From positions 104,817 through 168,816 of the forward strand of contig NZ_KI535342.1 of the NCBI RefSeq assembly GCF_000160075.2: DNA of 64,000 nucleotides, in the 5' to 3' direction. This DNA comes from Abiotrophia defectiva ATCC 49176. Its GTDB lineage: Bacteria > Bacillota > Bacilli > Lactobacillales > Aerococcaceae. Below are positions 6,803-17,704 of this stretch, piece after piece (position 1 is the first letter of the stretch; each line of letters starts with the position of its first letter). The notes below the pieces were generated by a model. The model ran no database searches. It was not told where the DNA came from and was given only the letters and a program-made list of their open reading frames with translations. A program made the position numbers and the translations under genes.

Positions 6803-7318
6803 TTAAAGTGTTTGGCGCAATTGATCGAGTCTTGCCAATTGTGTTGCGCTCCACGGACTGTGTCGGCGGAGCCGTCTACTATAGTAACGTTCGACATCTG
6901 CAGTCATTTCTTCCTTGGCTAACTTCAAATCAAGCCATAATTCTTGAGCCGACATACGAAGGGCTCCCTGTTGAAAAATAGTCCATTGCTCAGCCATATC
7001 ACTCGTCGCCACCGTTACGCGGTTCAACGGGTGGATATAGGCTCCTACTCCCCTCTCAATATACGAGTCTGCCGTTTCGTTCTCCTCGGTAAAAACCACT
7101 TGCACTCCAGACTGCTCAAGCCTTGTCGCTCGTCCAGGTACTAATTGGGCATCAAAGACCACAATCACTTGGACCTGTCTCACCCTGGCATAACTGGCCA
7201 GTTCAGCTATTAGTCGATCCCGCGCTTCTTGGATATTAACCACTTGAAGACGCGACAGTTGTGGCCACGCACCAATCATATTGTAGCCATCCACCAAAAG
7301 GTAGGCCTGTCTTTTCAT
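6803..7318 (-). CDS. yacP: YacP-like NYN-domain endoribonuclease
   Basis: A 171-residue NYN (PIN-like) domain protein. It opens with AYLLVDGYNMIGAW, the first acidic cluster of the family, and has VIVVFDAQ and the ADSYIE segment with further acidic residues. The B. subtilis homologue Rae1/YacP is a ribosome-associated A-site endonuclease. It lies 12 bp after rlmB in the mrnC-rlmB-yacP-sigH order conserved across Firmicutes. Confidence 0.9.
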   Translation of the reverse strand: MKRQAYLLVDGYNMIGAWPQLSRLQVVNIQEARDRLIAELASYARVRQVQVIVVFDAQLVPGRATRLEQSGVQVVFTEENETADSYIERGVGAYIHPLNRVTVATSDMAEQWTIFQQGALRMSAQELWLDLKLAKEEMTADVERYYSRRLRRHSPWSATQLARLDQLRQTL

Positions 7319-7330
7319 CTAGTGATTCCC

Positions 7331-8176
7331 CTAATTCATCCGATGCCGGGCAACTTCATAAACCAATACGCCTGCTGCCACGCTAGCATTAAGACTTTGG
7401 ACATGTCCCACCATTGGGATGGTGACAATACCATCTGCTTTTTGCTTCACAAGAGGAGAGACCCCTTGACCTTCATTCCCAATGACAATCGCCAAAGGCC
7501 CTTGACTATTCCACTGGCGCACATCTTCTCCCGCCATATCCGTGGCGAAGACCCAGATCCCTTGATTTTGTAGCAGTTCAATGGTCTGAGCGATATTCGC
7601 AACACGAACAACGGGCACATGTTCGATAGCCCCTGTGGATGTCTTGGCAACAATGCCTGTTAAACCGACTGCGCGACGCTTAGGAATGATGATTCCGTGG
7701 ACACCAAAAGCATCCGCCGTGCGAAGAATGGACCCCAAATTATGAGGATCTTCAATCCCATCAAGAATCAGTAGGAAAGGAGGCTGACCTTTACTTTCGG
7801 CCAAGGCAAGGCAGCCTTCTATGGTCTGATAATCAAAAGGAGGCACGGTGAGAACCAACCCTTGGTGATTAGCACCTTGGGTCAATTCATCCAGTTTACT
7901 TTTCGGAACTTCTTGAAAAATTCCGCCGTGGTTTTTTACTAATTCTATTATACTACTTATTTTAGAATCTGCCAGCCCTTTTTGATAAAAAAGTTTGTTT
8001 ATTCCCTTATTTTTTTTAAGGGTTTCCATTACCGCATGTTTGCCAAAGATAATTTCCTCTTGAGGAGAGGCATCTGGAATATTTTCTATTTTCTTGTCTG
8101 TTGTTTCATCATATTTCTTTTTATGCGTTTGTCGCTTGCTGGTTGATTTGCGCGACCGACTTGTATCATATTTCAT
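7331..8176 (-). CDS. rlmB: 23S rRNA 2'-O-methyltransferase RlmB (TrmH/SpoU family)
   Basis: Predicted to methylate the 2'-OH of a conserved 23S rRNA guanosine with SAM. The 281-residue protein has a basic N-terminal tail (1-40), a small substrate-binding domain (about 43-115, IIFGKHAVMETLK) and a SPOUT catalytic domain with the three SpoU motifs: DPHNLGSILRTADAFG, AIVIGNEGQGVS and IPMVGHVQSLNASVAAGVL. It starts essentially at the end of mrnC. Confidence 0.93.
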   Translation of the reverse strand: MKYDTSRSRKSTSKRQTHKKKYDETTDKKIENIPDASPQEEIIFGKHAVMETLKKNKGINKLFYQKGLADSKISSIIELVKNHGGIFQEVPKSKLDELTQGANHQGLVLTVPPFDYQTIEGCLALAESKGQPPFLLILDGIEDPHNLGSILRTADAFGVHGIIIPKRRAVGLTGIVAKTSTGAIEHVPVVRVANIAQTIELLQNQGIWVFATDMAGEDVRQWNSQGPLAIVIGNEGQGVSPLVKQKADGIVTIPMVGHVQSLNASVAAGVLVYEVARHRMN

Positions 8177-8177
8177 T

Positions 8178-8573
8178 CTATTGTCCTCTCTGATCGATCA
8201 GGGCTAGAGACTGGGCAATCAACTCCTCCAAACGCTGACTTTGTCCGGAGAGATGAAGCCAGCCAAGTAGGGCTTCAAAGCCTGTCGCTTGGCGGTAATC
8301 GCCAATGCTGGCATTCTTGGCTTTGGTATTAGCCTTATGATTGCGCCCCCGCTTATAGATGGTTAATTCCTCTTCATTTAAGGCCTCTTGGTCCCGCAGA
8401 CACTGCATGGCATAGGCCTGGCCCTTGGCCTCTACATAGCGGGTCGCTGCCCGATGCAGACGATTGGGCTGGGTCAAGCCAGAGGCGATGACATGCTGTC
8501 TGACATAAACCTCATAGATAGCATCCCCAATATAGGCTAGGGCAGCCCCATTTAATTGATCTACTTGATTCAT
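8178..8573 (-). CDS. mrnC: Mini-ribonuclease III
   Basis: Mini-III is an RNase III-type dimer without the dsRNA-binding domain that matures 23S rRNA ends. The 131-residue protein has [19 protein letters not shown], the RNase III signature with its catalytic Asp, and a conserved second helical part with [13 protein letters not shown]. The ATG at 8573 overlaps the cysS stop in an ATGA arrangement; a TTG 18 bases upstream is less likely. Its location between cysS and rlmB is the standard one. Confidence 0.93.
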   Translation of the reverse strand: MNQVDQLNGAALAYIGDAIYEVYVRQHVIASGLTQPNRLHRAATRYVEAKGQAYAMQCLRDQEALNEEELTIYKRGRNHKANTKAKNASIGDYRQATGFEALLGWLHLSGQSQRLEELIAQSLALIDQRGQ

Positions 8574-9994
8574 CGATTCACTCGCTTCCAAACCGTACCT
8601 TGAGGCGTATCATCTAAGAGAATTCCTTGCTCCTTGAGTTGATCACGAATCGCGTCGCTACGGGCAAAGTCCTTGTTGGCCCGGGCTTGACGCCGTTCCT
8701 CAATCAGTGCCTCAATTTCCTGATCAATACTATTGCTTTTATCTTCTAAATCCAAGCCAAATACTGCTAATAAGTCATGTAGAACTTTGTCATAAAGTGA
8801 CAGAACAACTTGGCTCACTAATTCTAGGTCCAAGTAGCGATTCAGGGACTTGACCAAATCAAAGAGAGCCGTAATCCCATTAGAAGCATTAAAGTCATCA
8901 TCCATAGCGGTCACAAATTGCTCTTGAATGCCATTAATCTCTGCTAACCACGTCTCATGACCTTCAAGGTCTGCACTAGCTTGCTCCTGACGGTGCTTAA
9001 GTCGACGAATTGCCTCCCGTAATTTGTTGACATTAGCTTGTGCTTCGGTAATCACAGCCTCATCATAGCGCAAAGGACGTCGATAGTGAGTCGTCGCCAA
9101 CATATAGCGGATGACCATCGGATCATAAGCCGCTAGCAAGTCTCGCAGGAGGACGAAGTTCCCCAAGGACTTACTCATTTTCTCATCTTGCTTCCCAATG
9201 GTCACAAAACCGTTATGGAGCCAGTAATGGGCAAAAGTATGACCAGTGCAGGCTTCAGACTGGGCAATCTCATTCTCATGGTGAGGGAAGGTGAGGTCTT
9301 GCCCGCCCCCATGAATATCAATGGTATCACCTAAATACTTAGTGGCCATAACTGAACATTCAATATGCCAGCCAGGACGGCCCGGCCCCCATGGTGAGTC
9401 CCAAGCGATTTCCCCAGGCTTGGCAGTCTTCCAGAGGGCGAAGTCCAGAGGATTGGCCTTGCGTTCTGCGACTGCTTGGTCTAAACGTTCGCTTGCGCCT
9501 ACTAGTAGGTCCTCTAGCGATTGGTCAGATAAATGGCCATAGTCCTTAAAAGATTCCGTCTTGAAGTAAACATCGCCTTCAGATTCATAGGCATAACCCT
9601 TTTCAATTAAGGTCTGAACGAAGGCAATAATTTCTTCAATGTTTTCCATAACGCGTGGGTGAACGGTCGCCGCTTGAATATTGAGCTGACCCGTATCTTC
9701 CTTGAAGGCCGCGATATATTTATCAGCAATGGCTTCGGGAGTCGAACCTTCGGCAATCGCTGCCTTGATAATTTTGTCATCGACGTCAGTAAAATTGCTG
9801 ACATAATTAACTTGATACCCTCGATACTGGAAATAACGGCGAATGGTGTCAAAGGCTACCGCGCTACGGGCGTTGCCGATATGGATATAGTTATAGACGG
9901 TCGGGCCGCAGACATAGAAAGCCACCTGTCCCTCTTTAATAGGGCGGAAAACTTCCTTCTGCCGTGTCAAGGTATTATAGACTTGTATTGCCAT
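8570..9994 (-). CDS. cysS: cysteinyl-tRNA synthetase
   Basis: Class I aminoacyl-tRNA synthetase charging tRNA-Cys. The ATG at 9994 ([16 protein letters not shown]) after AAAGGAG gives 474 residues. HIGN ([14 protein letters not shown]) and KMSKS ([10 protein letters not shown]) motifs, the zinc ligands including CSV at about 210 and the HHENE segment, and the C-terminal DALR helix bundle are all present. No T-box fits in the 36 bp upstream, so it is probably expressed with ung. Confidence 0.96.
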   Translation of the reverse strand: MAIQVYNTLTRQKEVFRPIKEGQVAFYVCGPTVYNYIHIGNARSAVAFDTIRRYFQYRGYQVNYVSNFTDVDDKIIKAAIAEGSTPEAIADKYIAAFKEDTGQLNIQAATVHPRVMENIEEIIAFVQTLIEKGYAYESEGDVYFKTESFKDYGHLSDQSLEDLLVGASERLDQAVAERKANPLDFALWKTAKPGEIAWDSPWGPGRPGWHIECSVMATKYLGDTIDIHGGGQDLTFPHHENEIAQSEACTGHTFAHYWLHNGFVTIGKQDEKMSKSLGNFVLLRDLLAAYDPMVIRYMLATTHYRRPLRYDEAVITEAQANVNKLREAIRRLKHRQEQASADLEGHETWLAEINGIQEQFVTAMDDDFNASNGITALFDLVKSLNRYLDLELVSQVVLSLYDKVLHDLLAVFGLDLEDKSNSIDQEIEALIEERRQARANKDFARSDAIRDQLKEQGILLDDTPQGTVWKRVNR

Positions 9995-10030
9995 AGTATT
10001 GCTCCTTTGCATTAAAATAAGTAGATAGCT

Positions 10031-10684
10031 CTATGCAAGCCAATCAATTGGGGGCTGACCCTGGGCCTCTAAAAAGGCATTGGCTCGTGAAAAAGGTCGA
10101 CTGCCAAAGAAACCGCGATAGGCAGATAGGGGACTAGGATGCGCCGATTCAATTACCAAGTGTTGGCTAGCGGTAATCAAAGCTTTTTTCTTGCGGGCAT
10201 AGGCACCCCACAAAATGAAGACAACCGGCTGCTCCTGTTGATTGACAACCCGAATGATGGCGTCCGTAAATGGCTCCCAAATCTGACCTGCATGGCCGTT
10301 AGCCATACCGGCTGGAACGGTCAAACAGGCATTGAGCAGCAAGACGCCTTGTTGGGCCCAGGCCGTTAAGTCATGATTGGGCTTGACGCCAATGTCATCC
10401 GCTAATTCTTTGAGAATGTTCTGAAGAGAAGGGGGGGCAGGCAAATCATTAGGTACAGAAAAGCTTAATCCTTGTGCCTGACCTGGCCCATGGTAGGGAT
10501 CTTGACCCAGAATAACCACCTTGACATCCTCTAAGGGAGTCGTTTGGATGGCATTAAAGACCCGATCACGTGGCGGATAGATTTTTCCCTGGCCATAAAC
10601 TTGATCCATGAAATGGTTAATTTGACTGAAATAACCCGCTGGTAGTTCTTCCTTAATGGCTTGATGCCAAGTAGAATGTTCCAT
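10031..10684 (-). CDS. ung: uracil-DNA glycosylase, family 1
   Basis: Removes uracil from DNA in base excision repair. I start at the ATG at 10684 ([17 protein letters not shown]), after AAGGAG, giving 217 residues; the longer frame adds 42 residues that lie in the upstream gene. Motifs are complete: [18 protein letters not shown] with catalytic Asp, the uracil pocket, [12 protein letters not shown], and the DNA-insertion loop [11 protein letters not shown]. Sits between the DUF4336 gene and cysS, where many Firmicutes have cysE. Confidence 0.96.
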   Translation of the reverse strand: MEHSTWHQAIKEELPAGYFSQINHFMDQVYGQGKIYPPRDRVFNAIQTTPLEDVKVVILGQDPYHGPGQAQGLSFSVPNDLPAPPSLQNILKELADDIGVKPNHDLTAWAQQGVLLLNACLTVPAGMANGHAGQIWEPFTDAIIRVVNQQEQPVVFILWGAYARKKKALITASQHLVIESAHPSPLSAYRGFFGSRPFSRANAFLEAQGQPPIDWLA

Positions 10685-10695
10685 GTCCACTCTCC

Positions 10696-11442
10696 TTACT
10701 GTATCCAGCGCCAAGCGCGCTTTAATTCTGCTGTTCCATTTTCTAAATAAGGTCGGCCGTGGGCCATGATGACTCGCTCCGGCTGCCAGGCGAGGACTTG
10801 ATCCATACAAGCCTTAGCTTGAGCTCGACGACCAAGAAAGCTCATCCGAAAATCAATGGGCGTCTGGCCATCAGGATCTGCAATCCTCGCGAATCGATAA
10901 AAGCCACGCTGTAAGGCATGGGGCATCTTATTAACTTCAAAGTTCTCAATTAAGTCCGTCACAATCAAGGTCTGACTTGCTCGATGGAAGAAGACCACTT
11001 CCTCGACTGCACGACTGCCAGAAAAAATTAATTGATCTAGTTGGCCCGCCCAATCTGCCGGCGCTCGATTCTCCAAAGTCGCATCAAAATTTACGGCTAT
11101 TTTCTGACTTGCAGCCCGCTTTTCAACACCCGGGCTACTCCAGGCCTTAGCTTGAGGATAACGTCGTTGCCAATCAGGAATGTAGGCATAATGAATTTTG
11201 TTAGGAGATACCAAATGAGCCACTGGTCCCAAGGAATCTAGGGCTTGAAACAGACTCTCATTGGGCGCAATAGGTGAGTGACACCATAGGCTACCATCCG
11301 CTAATTTGACCACTGTCATGCGCGTTGAAAAGGGCAAACTCCCGCAACCAACTGACATCTGAATCAGATTACCATCTGCAATCCAAATGTCTTGGCCAAT
11401 TGGCTTAAGTGTATTTAAGGGTTCATACAGGGGAATATGCAT
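10696..11442 (-). CDS. DUF4336 domain protein
   Basis: A 248-residue protein resembling the DUF4336 family, whose members look like distant metallo-beta-lactamase-fold proteins, often found near methanol- or redox-related genes. The start at 11442 ([20 protein letters not shown]) lies 8 bases after AGGAGG; the GTG at 11448 is too close to the site. Visible segments typical of the family are [31 protein letters not shown] and a C-terminal [14 protein letters not shown] with a histidine. No classic HxHxDH motif is seen. Function is unknown; it may be cotranscribed with ung. Confidence 0.8.
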   Translation of the reverse strand: MHIPLYEPLNTLKPIGQDIWIADGNLIQMSVGCGSLPFSTRMTVVKLADGSLWCHSPIAPNESLFQALDSLGPVAHLVSPNKIHYAYIPDWQRRYPQAKAWSSPGVEKRAASQKIAVNFDATLENRAPADWAGQLDQLIFSGSRAVEEVVFFHRASQTLIVTDLIENFEVNKMPHALQRGFYRFARIADPDGQTPIDFRMSFLGRRAQAKACMDQVLAWQPERVIMAHGRPYLENGTAELKRAWRWIQ

Positions 11443-11486
11443 GATCACGACCTCCTAACTTGAATCCTCCATCTGACTTAACGAGA

Positions 11487-11522
11487 AAAAGAGGTTGAGG
11501 CAAGTGCCCCAGCCTCTTTTAG
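11487..11522 (-). terminator. terminator after gltX
   Basis: Imperfect minus-strand stem AGAGGCTGGGGC/GCCTCAACCTCT followed by TTTTTC, 13 bases after the gltX stop. Confidence 0.75.
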
Positions 11523-11534
11523 TCATCTTGAATT

Positions 11535-13007
11535 TTATGCCAAGAGCGCTGCTACTTGGTCAATGTGGGCTAAGGCTTTTTCTTTGCCTAAGACTTCGAT
11601 TAATGCCGGTAATTCTGGCCCATGCATTTGGCCACTCACCGCAATCCGGATTGGCATGAAGAGGCCACGCCCTTTGGCGCCTGTTTCCTTCTGCACTTCC
11701 TTGATGCAAGCTTTAATATTCGCTGCTTCAAAGTCTTCTAAGTTCGCTAACTTCTCGCGAACCGCCGCCAAGACAGCCGGCACTTGCTCGCCCGCTAAGA
11801 CCTCGCGACTTTCTTCGTCAATCGTCAAACTATCGTTGAAGAAGAGGCTAGACAAGGATACAATCTCGGCCCCGTAAGACATTTGTTCGTGGAAGAGGGA
11901 GACGACCTTGGTCACCCAAGCTAACTCTTCTTCCGATGGATTAGCTGATACACGACCTGCCTCAATCAGATGTGGCAAGGCTAGAGCCGTCACTTCTTCA
12001 AGACTCGCTTGCTTCATATAGGTATTGTTAATCCATTCCAATTTCTTGGTGTCGAAGGAAGCTGGTGAGGTAGACAAACGTTCGTAATCGAAGAGTTCAA
12101 TCAACTGGTCACGACCAAAAATTTCTTCCTCCCCAACTGGAGACCAACCCAAAAGGGCGATAAAGTTGAAGATAGCTTCAGGTAAATAGCCCAGGTTACG
12201 GTATTGCTCAATAAATTGTAGGATAGAGCCGTCGCGTTTGCTGAGTTTCTTATGAGTCTCAGCGTTGACGATTAAGGTCATGTGACCAAAACGTGGGTAG
12301 TCCCAACCGAAAGCATCATAAATCATCATTTGCTTAGGTGTATTAGCGATATGGTCATCTCCGCGCAATACGTGGGTAATGCCCATAAGGTGGTCATCGA
12401 CCGTTACTGCAAAGTTATAGGTTGGCATGCCGTCGCGCTTGCGGATTACCCAGTCACCAGAGACACTGCGTGATTCGAAGGTAATCGGACCCTTAACCAG
12501 ATCTTCAAATTCATAAGTTACATCTTCTGGCACGCGGAAACGAATAACCGGTACACGGCCTTCCGCTTCAAAGGCAGCTTCTTCTTCTGGCGTTAGGTGA
12601 GCGTGTTGGCCACCATAGTGCGGCATTTCGCCACGGGCTTGTTGGGCTTCACGTTCTGCTTCTAATTCTTCTTCCGTCATGTAACACTTGTAGGCTTTAC
12701 CTTCTGCCAAGAGTTGGTCAATTAGCGGATTGTAAATATGCAGACGCTCTGACTGACGATAAGGACCCACTTGGCCTGGTTTATTAGGCGCTTCATCCCA
12801 GTCCATCCCCAACCAGGTTAAGTTATCTAGCTGGCTCTTCTCACCGTGCTCAAGATTACGTTTTAAGTCAGTATCTTCAATCCGAATAACGAAGTCCCCG
12901 CCATAGTGGCGCGCAAAAAGATAGTTGAAGAGCGCTGTCCGTGCATTCCCGATGTGTAATTCTCCTGTTGGGCTTGGTGCATAACGCACACGTACTTTTG
13001 AAGTCAT
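11535..13007 (-). CDS. gltX: glutamyl-tRNA synthetase
   Basis: Class I synthetase charging tRNA-Glu (and, in Firmicutes lacking GlnRS, tRNA-Gln for later amidation). The 490-residue protein has [20 protein letters not shown] with the HIGN motif and KLSKRDGS in place of KMSKS, both normal for GltX, plus the C-terminal anticodon-binding helices. It lies 16 bp after yacL, in the radA-yacL-gltX order known from B. subtilis without ispD/ispF in between. Confidence 0.97.
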   Translation of the reverse strand: MTSKVRVRYAPSPTGELHIGNARTALFNYLFARHYGGDFVIRIEDTDLKRNLEHGEKSQLDNLTWLGMDWDEAPNKPGQVGPYRQSERLHIYNPLIDQLLAEGKAYKCYMTEEELEAEREAQQARGEMPHYGGQHAHLTPEEEAAFEAEGRVPVIRFRVPEDVTYEFEDLVKGPITFESRSVSGDWVIRKRDGMPTYNFAVTVDDHLMGITHVLRGDDHIANTPKQMMIYDAFGWDYPRFGHMTLIVNAETHKKLSKRDGSILQFIEQYRNLGYLPEAIFNFIALLGWSPVGEEEIFGRDQLIELFDYERLSTSPASFDTKKLEWINNTYMKQASLEEVTALALPHLIEAGRVSANPSEEELAWVTKVVSLFHEQMSYGAEIVSLSSLFFNDSLTIDEESREVLAGEQVPAVLAAVREKLANLEDFEAANIKACIKEVQKETGAKGRGLFMPIRIAVSGQMHGPELPALIEVLGKEKALAHIDQVAALLA

Positions 13008-13023
13008 GTAGTTTCCTCTTTCC

Positions 13024-14142
13024 TTAGTAATGTGACTGCTTGGTTTCGATTTTATCTTGCGAATGAGCGGGCTTAGCGAAAATCATACGCCCAGCGCTAG
13101 TTTGAAGGGCGCTAGTGACAATAACTTTTAGTCGCTCATTCATGTAATGTTGCCCGTCTTCGACCACAATCATGGTCCCATCATCTAAATAGGCAACCCC
13201 TTGTTTGCGCTCAGTCCCGGACTTAACCACCGTGACTTCCATAATTTCACCAGGAATCACGACGGGTTTGACTGCTAGGGCCAAGGCATTGATGTTAAAG
13301 ACGGTGACATTCTGAAATTCACAGACCTTATTTAAATTATAATCGTTTGTGACCACGGCTGCATCAATTAATTTTGCCAAACGGATTAGTTTGCTATCAA
13401 CCTCTGGCACATCATCAAAATCCCCATCATAAAATTCGATTGGGATGAGCGATTCTTTTTGTAAACTGTTGAGAATGTCCAGACCTCGGCGGCCGCGAGC
13501 ACGCTTGAGCGAATCCGCCGAGTCCGCAATGAACTGCAATTCCTTAAGCACAAAATTAGGAATCACTAGCACACCTTCTAAGAAGTGGGTCTTGGCAATA
13601 TCGGCAATCCGACCATCAATGATGACGCTAGTATCTAAGAGTTTGTAGCGGTGGAAATTCTCACCCGCCTTGCGCTCTAAGATGCGGCTTTCCTGTTTCT
13701 CCCGCTTGCTAGCAGAACGACTAAAAATCGTCCGCCATTCATCCTGCCGACTGGTTGCGGTCTGGTAGCCAACAATGGATAGGATGACCGATAAAACCAA
13801 GGGCAGGGCGTTAGAGATAAAGGGAATTTGCAAATTAGAGAAGGGAAGGGAGATGAGGTAGCCGATAATGAGACCGACAACCCCACCAATAGTCCCGAAG
13901 AAGATGGTTGAGGTGGTTTGTTTGTTTAAGATTTCTTGTGTCTTGCGAATCCAACGAGCCAACAAAGGTGAGGCGAGATTTCCCAAGAGGGCGAAAATAA
14001 TTGCGAATAATAAACCGTTAAAGTAGGTATTCTGCAAGAAATCTTGCGTTAGATGTACCCACGGCCAGATAGAAGCCCCAAAGGACACGCCAAAACTCAG
14101 TCCGATAATGGCTGAAACCATTAAGACAATACGTTTAAACAT
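13024..14142 (-). CDS. yacL: PIN-TRAM domain membrane protein YacL
   Basis: A 372-residue protein with four predicted N-terminal membrane helices (about 1-130), a PIN nuclease-like domain starting at [16 protein letters not shown] (about 170-285) with acidic residues ([11 protein letters not shown]), and a C-terminal TRAM RNA-binding domain (about 295-355, [13 protein letters not shown]). The family is conserved in Firmicutes and often near radA. Its biochemical role is unclear. Confidence 0.9.
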   Translation of the reverse strand: MFKRIVLMVSAIIGLSFGVSFGASIWPWVHLTQDFLQNTYFNGLLFAIIFALLGNLASPLLARWIRKTQEILNKQTTSTIFFGTIGGVVGLIIGYLISLPFSNLQIPFISNALPLVLSVILSIVGYQTATSRQDEWRTIFSRSASKREKQESRILERKAGENFHRYKLLDTSVIIDGRIADIAKTHFLEGVLVIPNFVLKELQFIADSADSLKRARGRRGLDILNSLQKESLIPIEFYDGDFDDVPEVDSKLIRLAKLIDAAVVTNDYNLNKVCEFQNVTVFNINALALAVKPVVIPGEIMEVTVVKSGTERKQGVAYLDDGTMIVVEDGQHYMNERLKVIVTSALQTSAGRMIFAKPAHSQDKIETKQSHY

Positions 14143-14181
14143 AACCTTCCTCCTTTCCTATTTTTTAATGATGGCCTCCCC

Positions 14182-15570
14182 CTATTGGCGGGGGAAGACC
14201 TTATGAATGGCTTCCTGGATAGTAGCCACTGGCACAATCTCAATTGCCAGCTTCTGATCCAGGCCTGCTAGATTATTTTTTGGAATATAGGCCCGCTTAA
14301 AGCCAAGTTTGGCAGCTTCCTTGAGGCGCTCTTTGATTTGGCTAACCCGCCGGATTTCTCCCGTCAGACCAATTTCGCCGATAAAGCAATCTTCGATATT
14401 GGTGGCCTGATTCCAATAACTAGACGCGATGCTGACGGCAATGGCCAAGTCAATGGCCGGCTCATCTAATTTAACACCACCTGTAATCTTGAAGAAAGCA
14501 TCCTGATTTTGCACCAACAGACCGCAATGCTTTTCCATAACTGCCAAGAGCAGTGACACGCGTTGATAGTCAATCCCCGACGAAGTACGTTTGGCCGTCC
14601 CATAGACAGTTGGAGTCATCAGAGACTGGATTTCCGCCAAAATTGGTCGCGTTCCTTCAATGGAAGCCACAACAGTCGAACCCGTCGCACCAGCCAAACG
14701 CTCTTCCAAGAAGAGCTCCGAGGGGTTGGTTACTTCTTCCAAGCCTGCTTCCAGCATTTCGAAAACACCTAGCTCATGCGTGGAACCAAAGCGGTTTTTC
14801 ACGGCTCGCAAGACCCGAAAACGATTATGACGTTCCCCCTCAAAGTAGAGCACGGTATCCACCATGTGTTCCAACATTCGAGGCCCCGCAATATTGCCCT
14901 CCTTGGTCACGTGACCAACAATAAAGGTTGCAATATTATTATCCTTGGCAATCCGCATTAAGATAGCGGTGGCTTCCCGCAATTGGGAAACACTTCCCGC
15001 CACCCCAGTATGATCTGCCAGTTGCATGGTCTGGATAGAGTCAATAATCAAAATATCTGGTGCAATGCGCTGAACTTCACCAGCAATAACTGCCAAATCC
15101 GTCTCCGACAAGAGGTAGAAATGACTGTCCTTGAGCGACAGGCGTTCCGCCCGCATCTTAATCTGGGAGAGACTTTCTTCCCCGGAAACATAAAGGACGG
15201 TTTGACCTAGGTTGGCCAGTTGAATCGAGACTTGGAGCAAGAGGGTAGACTTACCAATCCCAGGGTCGCCCCCAATCAGAACTAGACTGCCAGCTACCAC
15301 TCCGCCACCCAAGACCCGGTCGAACTCTTGGAAATTGGTATGGGTCCGCGTTTCAGCCTTGTAGGTGATTTCTTCTAGGCGTTGAGCCCGGTTGGCGTCT
15401 TCACCGCGCTGGGTCAAAACCTTGAACTGACTTTTCTCGGTCTTGATAGTCGATTGGACAATCTGCTCTTCCATCTGATTCCAAGCGCCACAATTAGGGC
15501 ACTTGCCCAGATACTTGGCCGATTCATAGCCACAGGCCATACATTCGTAGCTTACTTTTTTCTTGGCCAT
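14182..15570 (-). CDS. radA: DNA repair protein RadA
   Basis: RadA is a hexameric RecA-like ATPase that drives branch migration in recombination and natural transformation. The 462-residue protein has an N-terminal C4 zinc finger ([21 protein letters not shown]), Walker [13 protein letters not shown], the RadA-specific KNRFG motif, and a C-terminal Lon-like domain. The disA gene, usually next, is absent here. Confidence 0.96.
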   Translation of the reverse strand: MAKKKVSYECMACGYESAKYLGKCPNCGAWNQMEEQIVQSTIKTEKSQFKVLTQRGEDANRAQRLEEITYKAETRTHTNFQEFDRVLGGGVVAGSLVLIGGDPGIGKSTLLLQVSIQLANLGQTVLYVSGEESLSQIKMRAERLSLKDSHFYLLSETDLAVIAGEVQRIAPDILIIDSIQTMQLADHTGVAGSVSQLREATAILMRIAKDNNIATFIVGHVTKEGNIAGPRMLEHMVDTVLYFEGERHNRFRVLRAVKNRFGSTHELGVFEMLEAGLEEVTNPSELFLEERLAGATGSTVVASIEGTRPILAEIQSLMTPTVYGTAKRTSSGIDYQRVSLLLAVMEKHCGLLVQNQDAFFKITGGVKLDEPAIDLAIAVSIASSYWNQATNIEDCFIGEIGLTGEIRRVSQIKERLKEAAKLGFKRAYIPKNNLAGLDQKLAIEIVPVATIQEAIHKVFPRQ

Positions 15571-15606
15571 AGCTTTCCTTCTTTCTTTGGCTCTAGCCCT
15601 TAGAGC

Positions 15607-16173
15607 CTATTGTTGGTGATGACCAGAGGAGCCGAAGCCTCCTTCGCGGGCAGCCTGCCCACCATGGTCGCCATCCGCCTTCAAGAAAGGCAAGAAGATG
15701 GCTTGAGCAATGCGCTCACCTTTTTGGATGGTTTGATCAAAGAGCCCAAAGTTGCTAAGTTGAACGTAGACATGCCCTTCATTACTCGGATTATTATAGT
15801 AGTCTGCGTCAATGACGCCCACTCCGTTAGGCACCTGTAAGAAACGCTTGAGCGGGTTACTAGAACGGTTGACGATTTGTAGGTATTCATCTTCCTGCAT
15901 ATAAACCTTAAGCCCAGTAGGCACAAGGGTTGGTTTCAACAAGCGCTGCGGATCCTCTGCTGGCTCCTTTTGGGTTGGTTTGGCATGAATCCATTGTTTC
16001 ATTTCCATAGCTAAATAGCGGAAAACTTGTCGCCAGTAAGATGGAATCACAATGGTTTCTGCCGCTTCCAAATCATAACCTGCAGCATGATGGGTCGCTC
16101 GCTGTGGCAGTTGGATAGCTTTATCTTGGTAGCTAGTGATGACTTCAAAGCCACGTTTTCTTTCCTGGGTCAT
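15607..16173 (-). CDS. dut: dUTP diphosphatase
   Basis: Hydrolyses dUTP to dUMP and pyrophosphate, keeping uracil out of DNA. All five trimeric dUTPase motifs are present: AGYDLEAAE, RSSNPLKRFLQVPNGV, GVIDADYYNNPSNEG, KGERIAQAIF and a C-terminal REGGFGSSGHH. At 188 residues it is longer than usual because of an insert of about 30 residues (around 55-85, QWIHAKPTQKEPAEDP). It lies just upstream of radA. Confidence 0.93.
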   Translation of the reverse strand: MTQERKRGFEVITSYQDKAIQLPQRATHHAAGYDLEAAETIVIPSYWRQVFRYLAMEMKQWIHAKPTQKEPAEDPQRLLKPTLVPTGLKVYMQEDEYLQIVNRSSNPLKRFLQVPNGVGVIDADYYNNPSNEGHVYVQLSNFGLFDQTIQKGERIAQAIFLPFLKADGDHGGQAAREGGFGSSGHHQQ

Positions 16174-16341
16174 AAGACACCCCTTTTCTACTGAATCATC
16201 TCTATTTTACCAAATTTCCCGGCCAATAGGGTAATAAAAGCAATAAAAGTGCTTGAAAAATCACACTTTCTTACAGATTGAAAGAAACCCCTTACTTTTT
16301 GTACAATCTGCCGAAGAAATTTGTGCAGTTTGTCAATGGAA

Positions 16342-16370
16342 TTGTAAACCGTTTTCATTTACACTATAGA
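16342..16370 (+). promoter_or_regulatory. msmK promoter with LacI/CcpA-type operator
   Basis: TTGTAA (16342-16347) and TATAGA (16365-16370) are 17 bp apart. The spacer holds TGTAAACCGTTTTCA (16343-16357), a palindrome with 7-base arms around one base. It resembles a cre site but has one extra base against TGWAANCGNTNWCA, so a LacI-family sugar repressor is equally possible. Binding there would repress. Confidence 0.6.
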
Positions 16371-16407
16371 TGTCAATAAAATCAATCAATAAGGAGCGAA
16401 TTTTCCT

Positions 16408-17518
16408 ATGGTAGAAATGAAATTAAAAGGCATCCACAAAAAATATGATAATGCCGACTTCTATTCCGTTACTGACTTTAACTTAGACATCGCAGACCGC
16501 GAATTTATTGTCTTCGTTGGTCCTTCTGGTTGTGGTAAGTCCACTACATTACGTATGATCGCCGGTTTGGAAGATATTTCTGAAGGGGAATTATGGATTG
16601 GCGACCGCCTCATGAACGACGTGGCACCTAAAGACCGCGACATCGCCATGGTATTCCAAAACTACGCCCTCTACCCACACATGACGGTCTTCGACAACAT
16701 GGCCTCGTTTGAAACTTCGTAAATATCCAAAAGAAGAAATCAAACAACGTGTTGAAAACGCGGCTGAAATCCTAGGCTTAACTCAATACTTAGACCGTAA
16801 ACCAGCTGCTTTGTCTGGTGGTCAACGTCAACGTGTTGCCTTGGGTCGTGCCATTGTCCGCGATGCCAAAGTCTTCCTCATGGACGAACCGCTCTCTAAC
16901 TTGGATGCTAAACTCCGTGTACAAATGCGTGCTGAAATTGCTAAATTACACCAACGCTTGAACACCACTACCATCTACGTTACCCACGACCAAACAGAAG
17001 CTATGACCATGGCTAGCCGGATTGTCATCATGAAAGATGGGATTATCCAACAAATCGGTAGCCCGCAAGAAGTTTACGATACACCAAACAACGTCTTCGT
17101 TGCTGGCTTTATCGGCTCTCCTGCCATGAACTTCTTCAAAGTTAAATTCGAAAACGGCACTATCAGCAATGGCCACGACTTAACCTTAGAAGTAACTGAT
17201 CCACAACGTCGCTACTTAGTAGAACGTGGTTTCGAAGGCAAGGAAGTCATCTTCGGTATTCGTCCAGAAGACATTCAATCTGAACAAATCTTCTTAGACT
17301 CCTATCCAAAATCAGTAGTTCGTTCAGAAGTTGTCGTATCTGAATTATTAGGGGCAGAAACTATGCTTTACTCTAAAGTTGGGGACACTGAATTCATCGC
17401 GCGTGTCGATGCACGTGACTACCACAACCCAGGCGAAACCGTAGAACTCGGCTTCAACATGAACAAAGCTCACTTCTTCGACCCAGAAACTGAATTAGTC
17501 ATTCGCGACCAAGCCTAA
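16408..17518 (+). pseudogene. msmK: MsmK/UgpC-type sugar ABC transporter ATPase, frameshifted
   Basis: ATPase that energises sugar ABC importers, often shared among several in Lactobacillales. The first frame ends at 16722 after ...VFDNMA; the second ([14 protein letters not shown]...) covers the rest to 17518. Walker [12 protein letters not shown]-loop, LSGGQRQRV and Walker B VFLMDEP are all intact, as is the C-terminal regulatory domain. At the break, GCCTCGTTTG would need to be GCCTTCGGTTTG (family Ala-Phe-Gly-Leu) to stay in frame, that is, two bases missing in short T and G runs. Either a true frameshift or sequencing error. No sugar permease or binding protein is adjacent, as usual for stand-alone msmK. 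Confidence 0.9.
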
Positions 17519-17540
17519 GCTTAACTCGTCTACCACTCCG

Positions 17541-17566
17541 GCCCTCCTCATCTGAGGAGGGTTTTT
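17541..17566 (+). terminator. msmK terminator
   Basis: CCCTCCTCA/TGAGGAGGG stem followed by TTTTTGG. Confidence 0.9.
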
Positions 17567-17642
17567 GGCGTCTATCTGACGACAATTGCACCTCAAATCT
17601 GTGACAAGTCCCTAACATCCGTCATTTAGGGACCGGTATCAG

Positions 17643-17671
17643 TTGCTTTTTGCCTGCTATCGTCCTAGAAT
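17643..17671 (+). promoter_or_regulatory. alpha-amylase promoter
   Basis: TTGCTT and TAGAAT are 17 bp apart, about 35 bases before the amylase start. No cre site was seen next to it. Confidence 0.7.
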
Positions 17672-17704
17672 AGAGCCATAGAATTGTAAAAGGAGGCTCG
17701 CACC

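Noticed and set aside
9995..10030. T-box before cysS or gltX
   Set aside because: Upstream gaps are 36 and 16 bases, too short, and no T-box sequence is seen.
16343..16357. Firm call of a CcpA cre site
   Set aside because: The palindrome has one base too many against the consensus; left as LacI/CcpA-type.
16690..16725. Programmed frameshift or split gene in msmK
   Set aside because: Codons at the break do not match the family on either frame; a two-base loss explains it.
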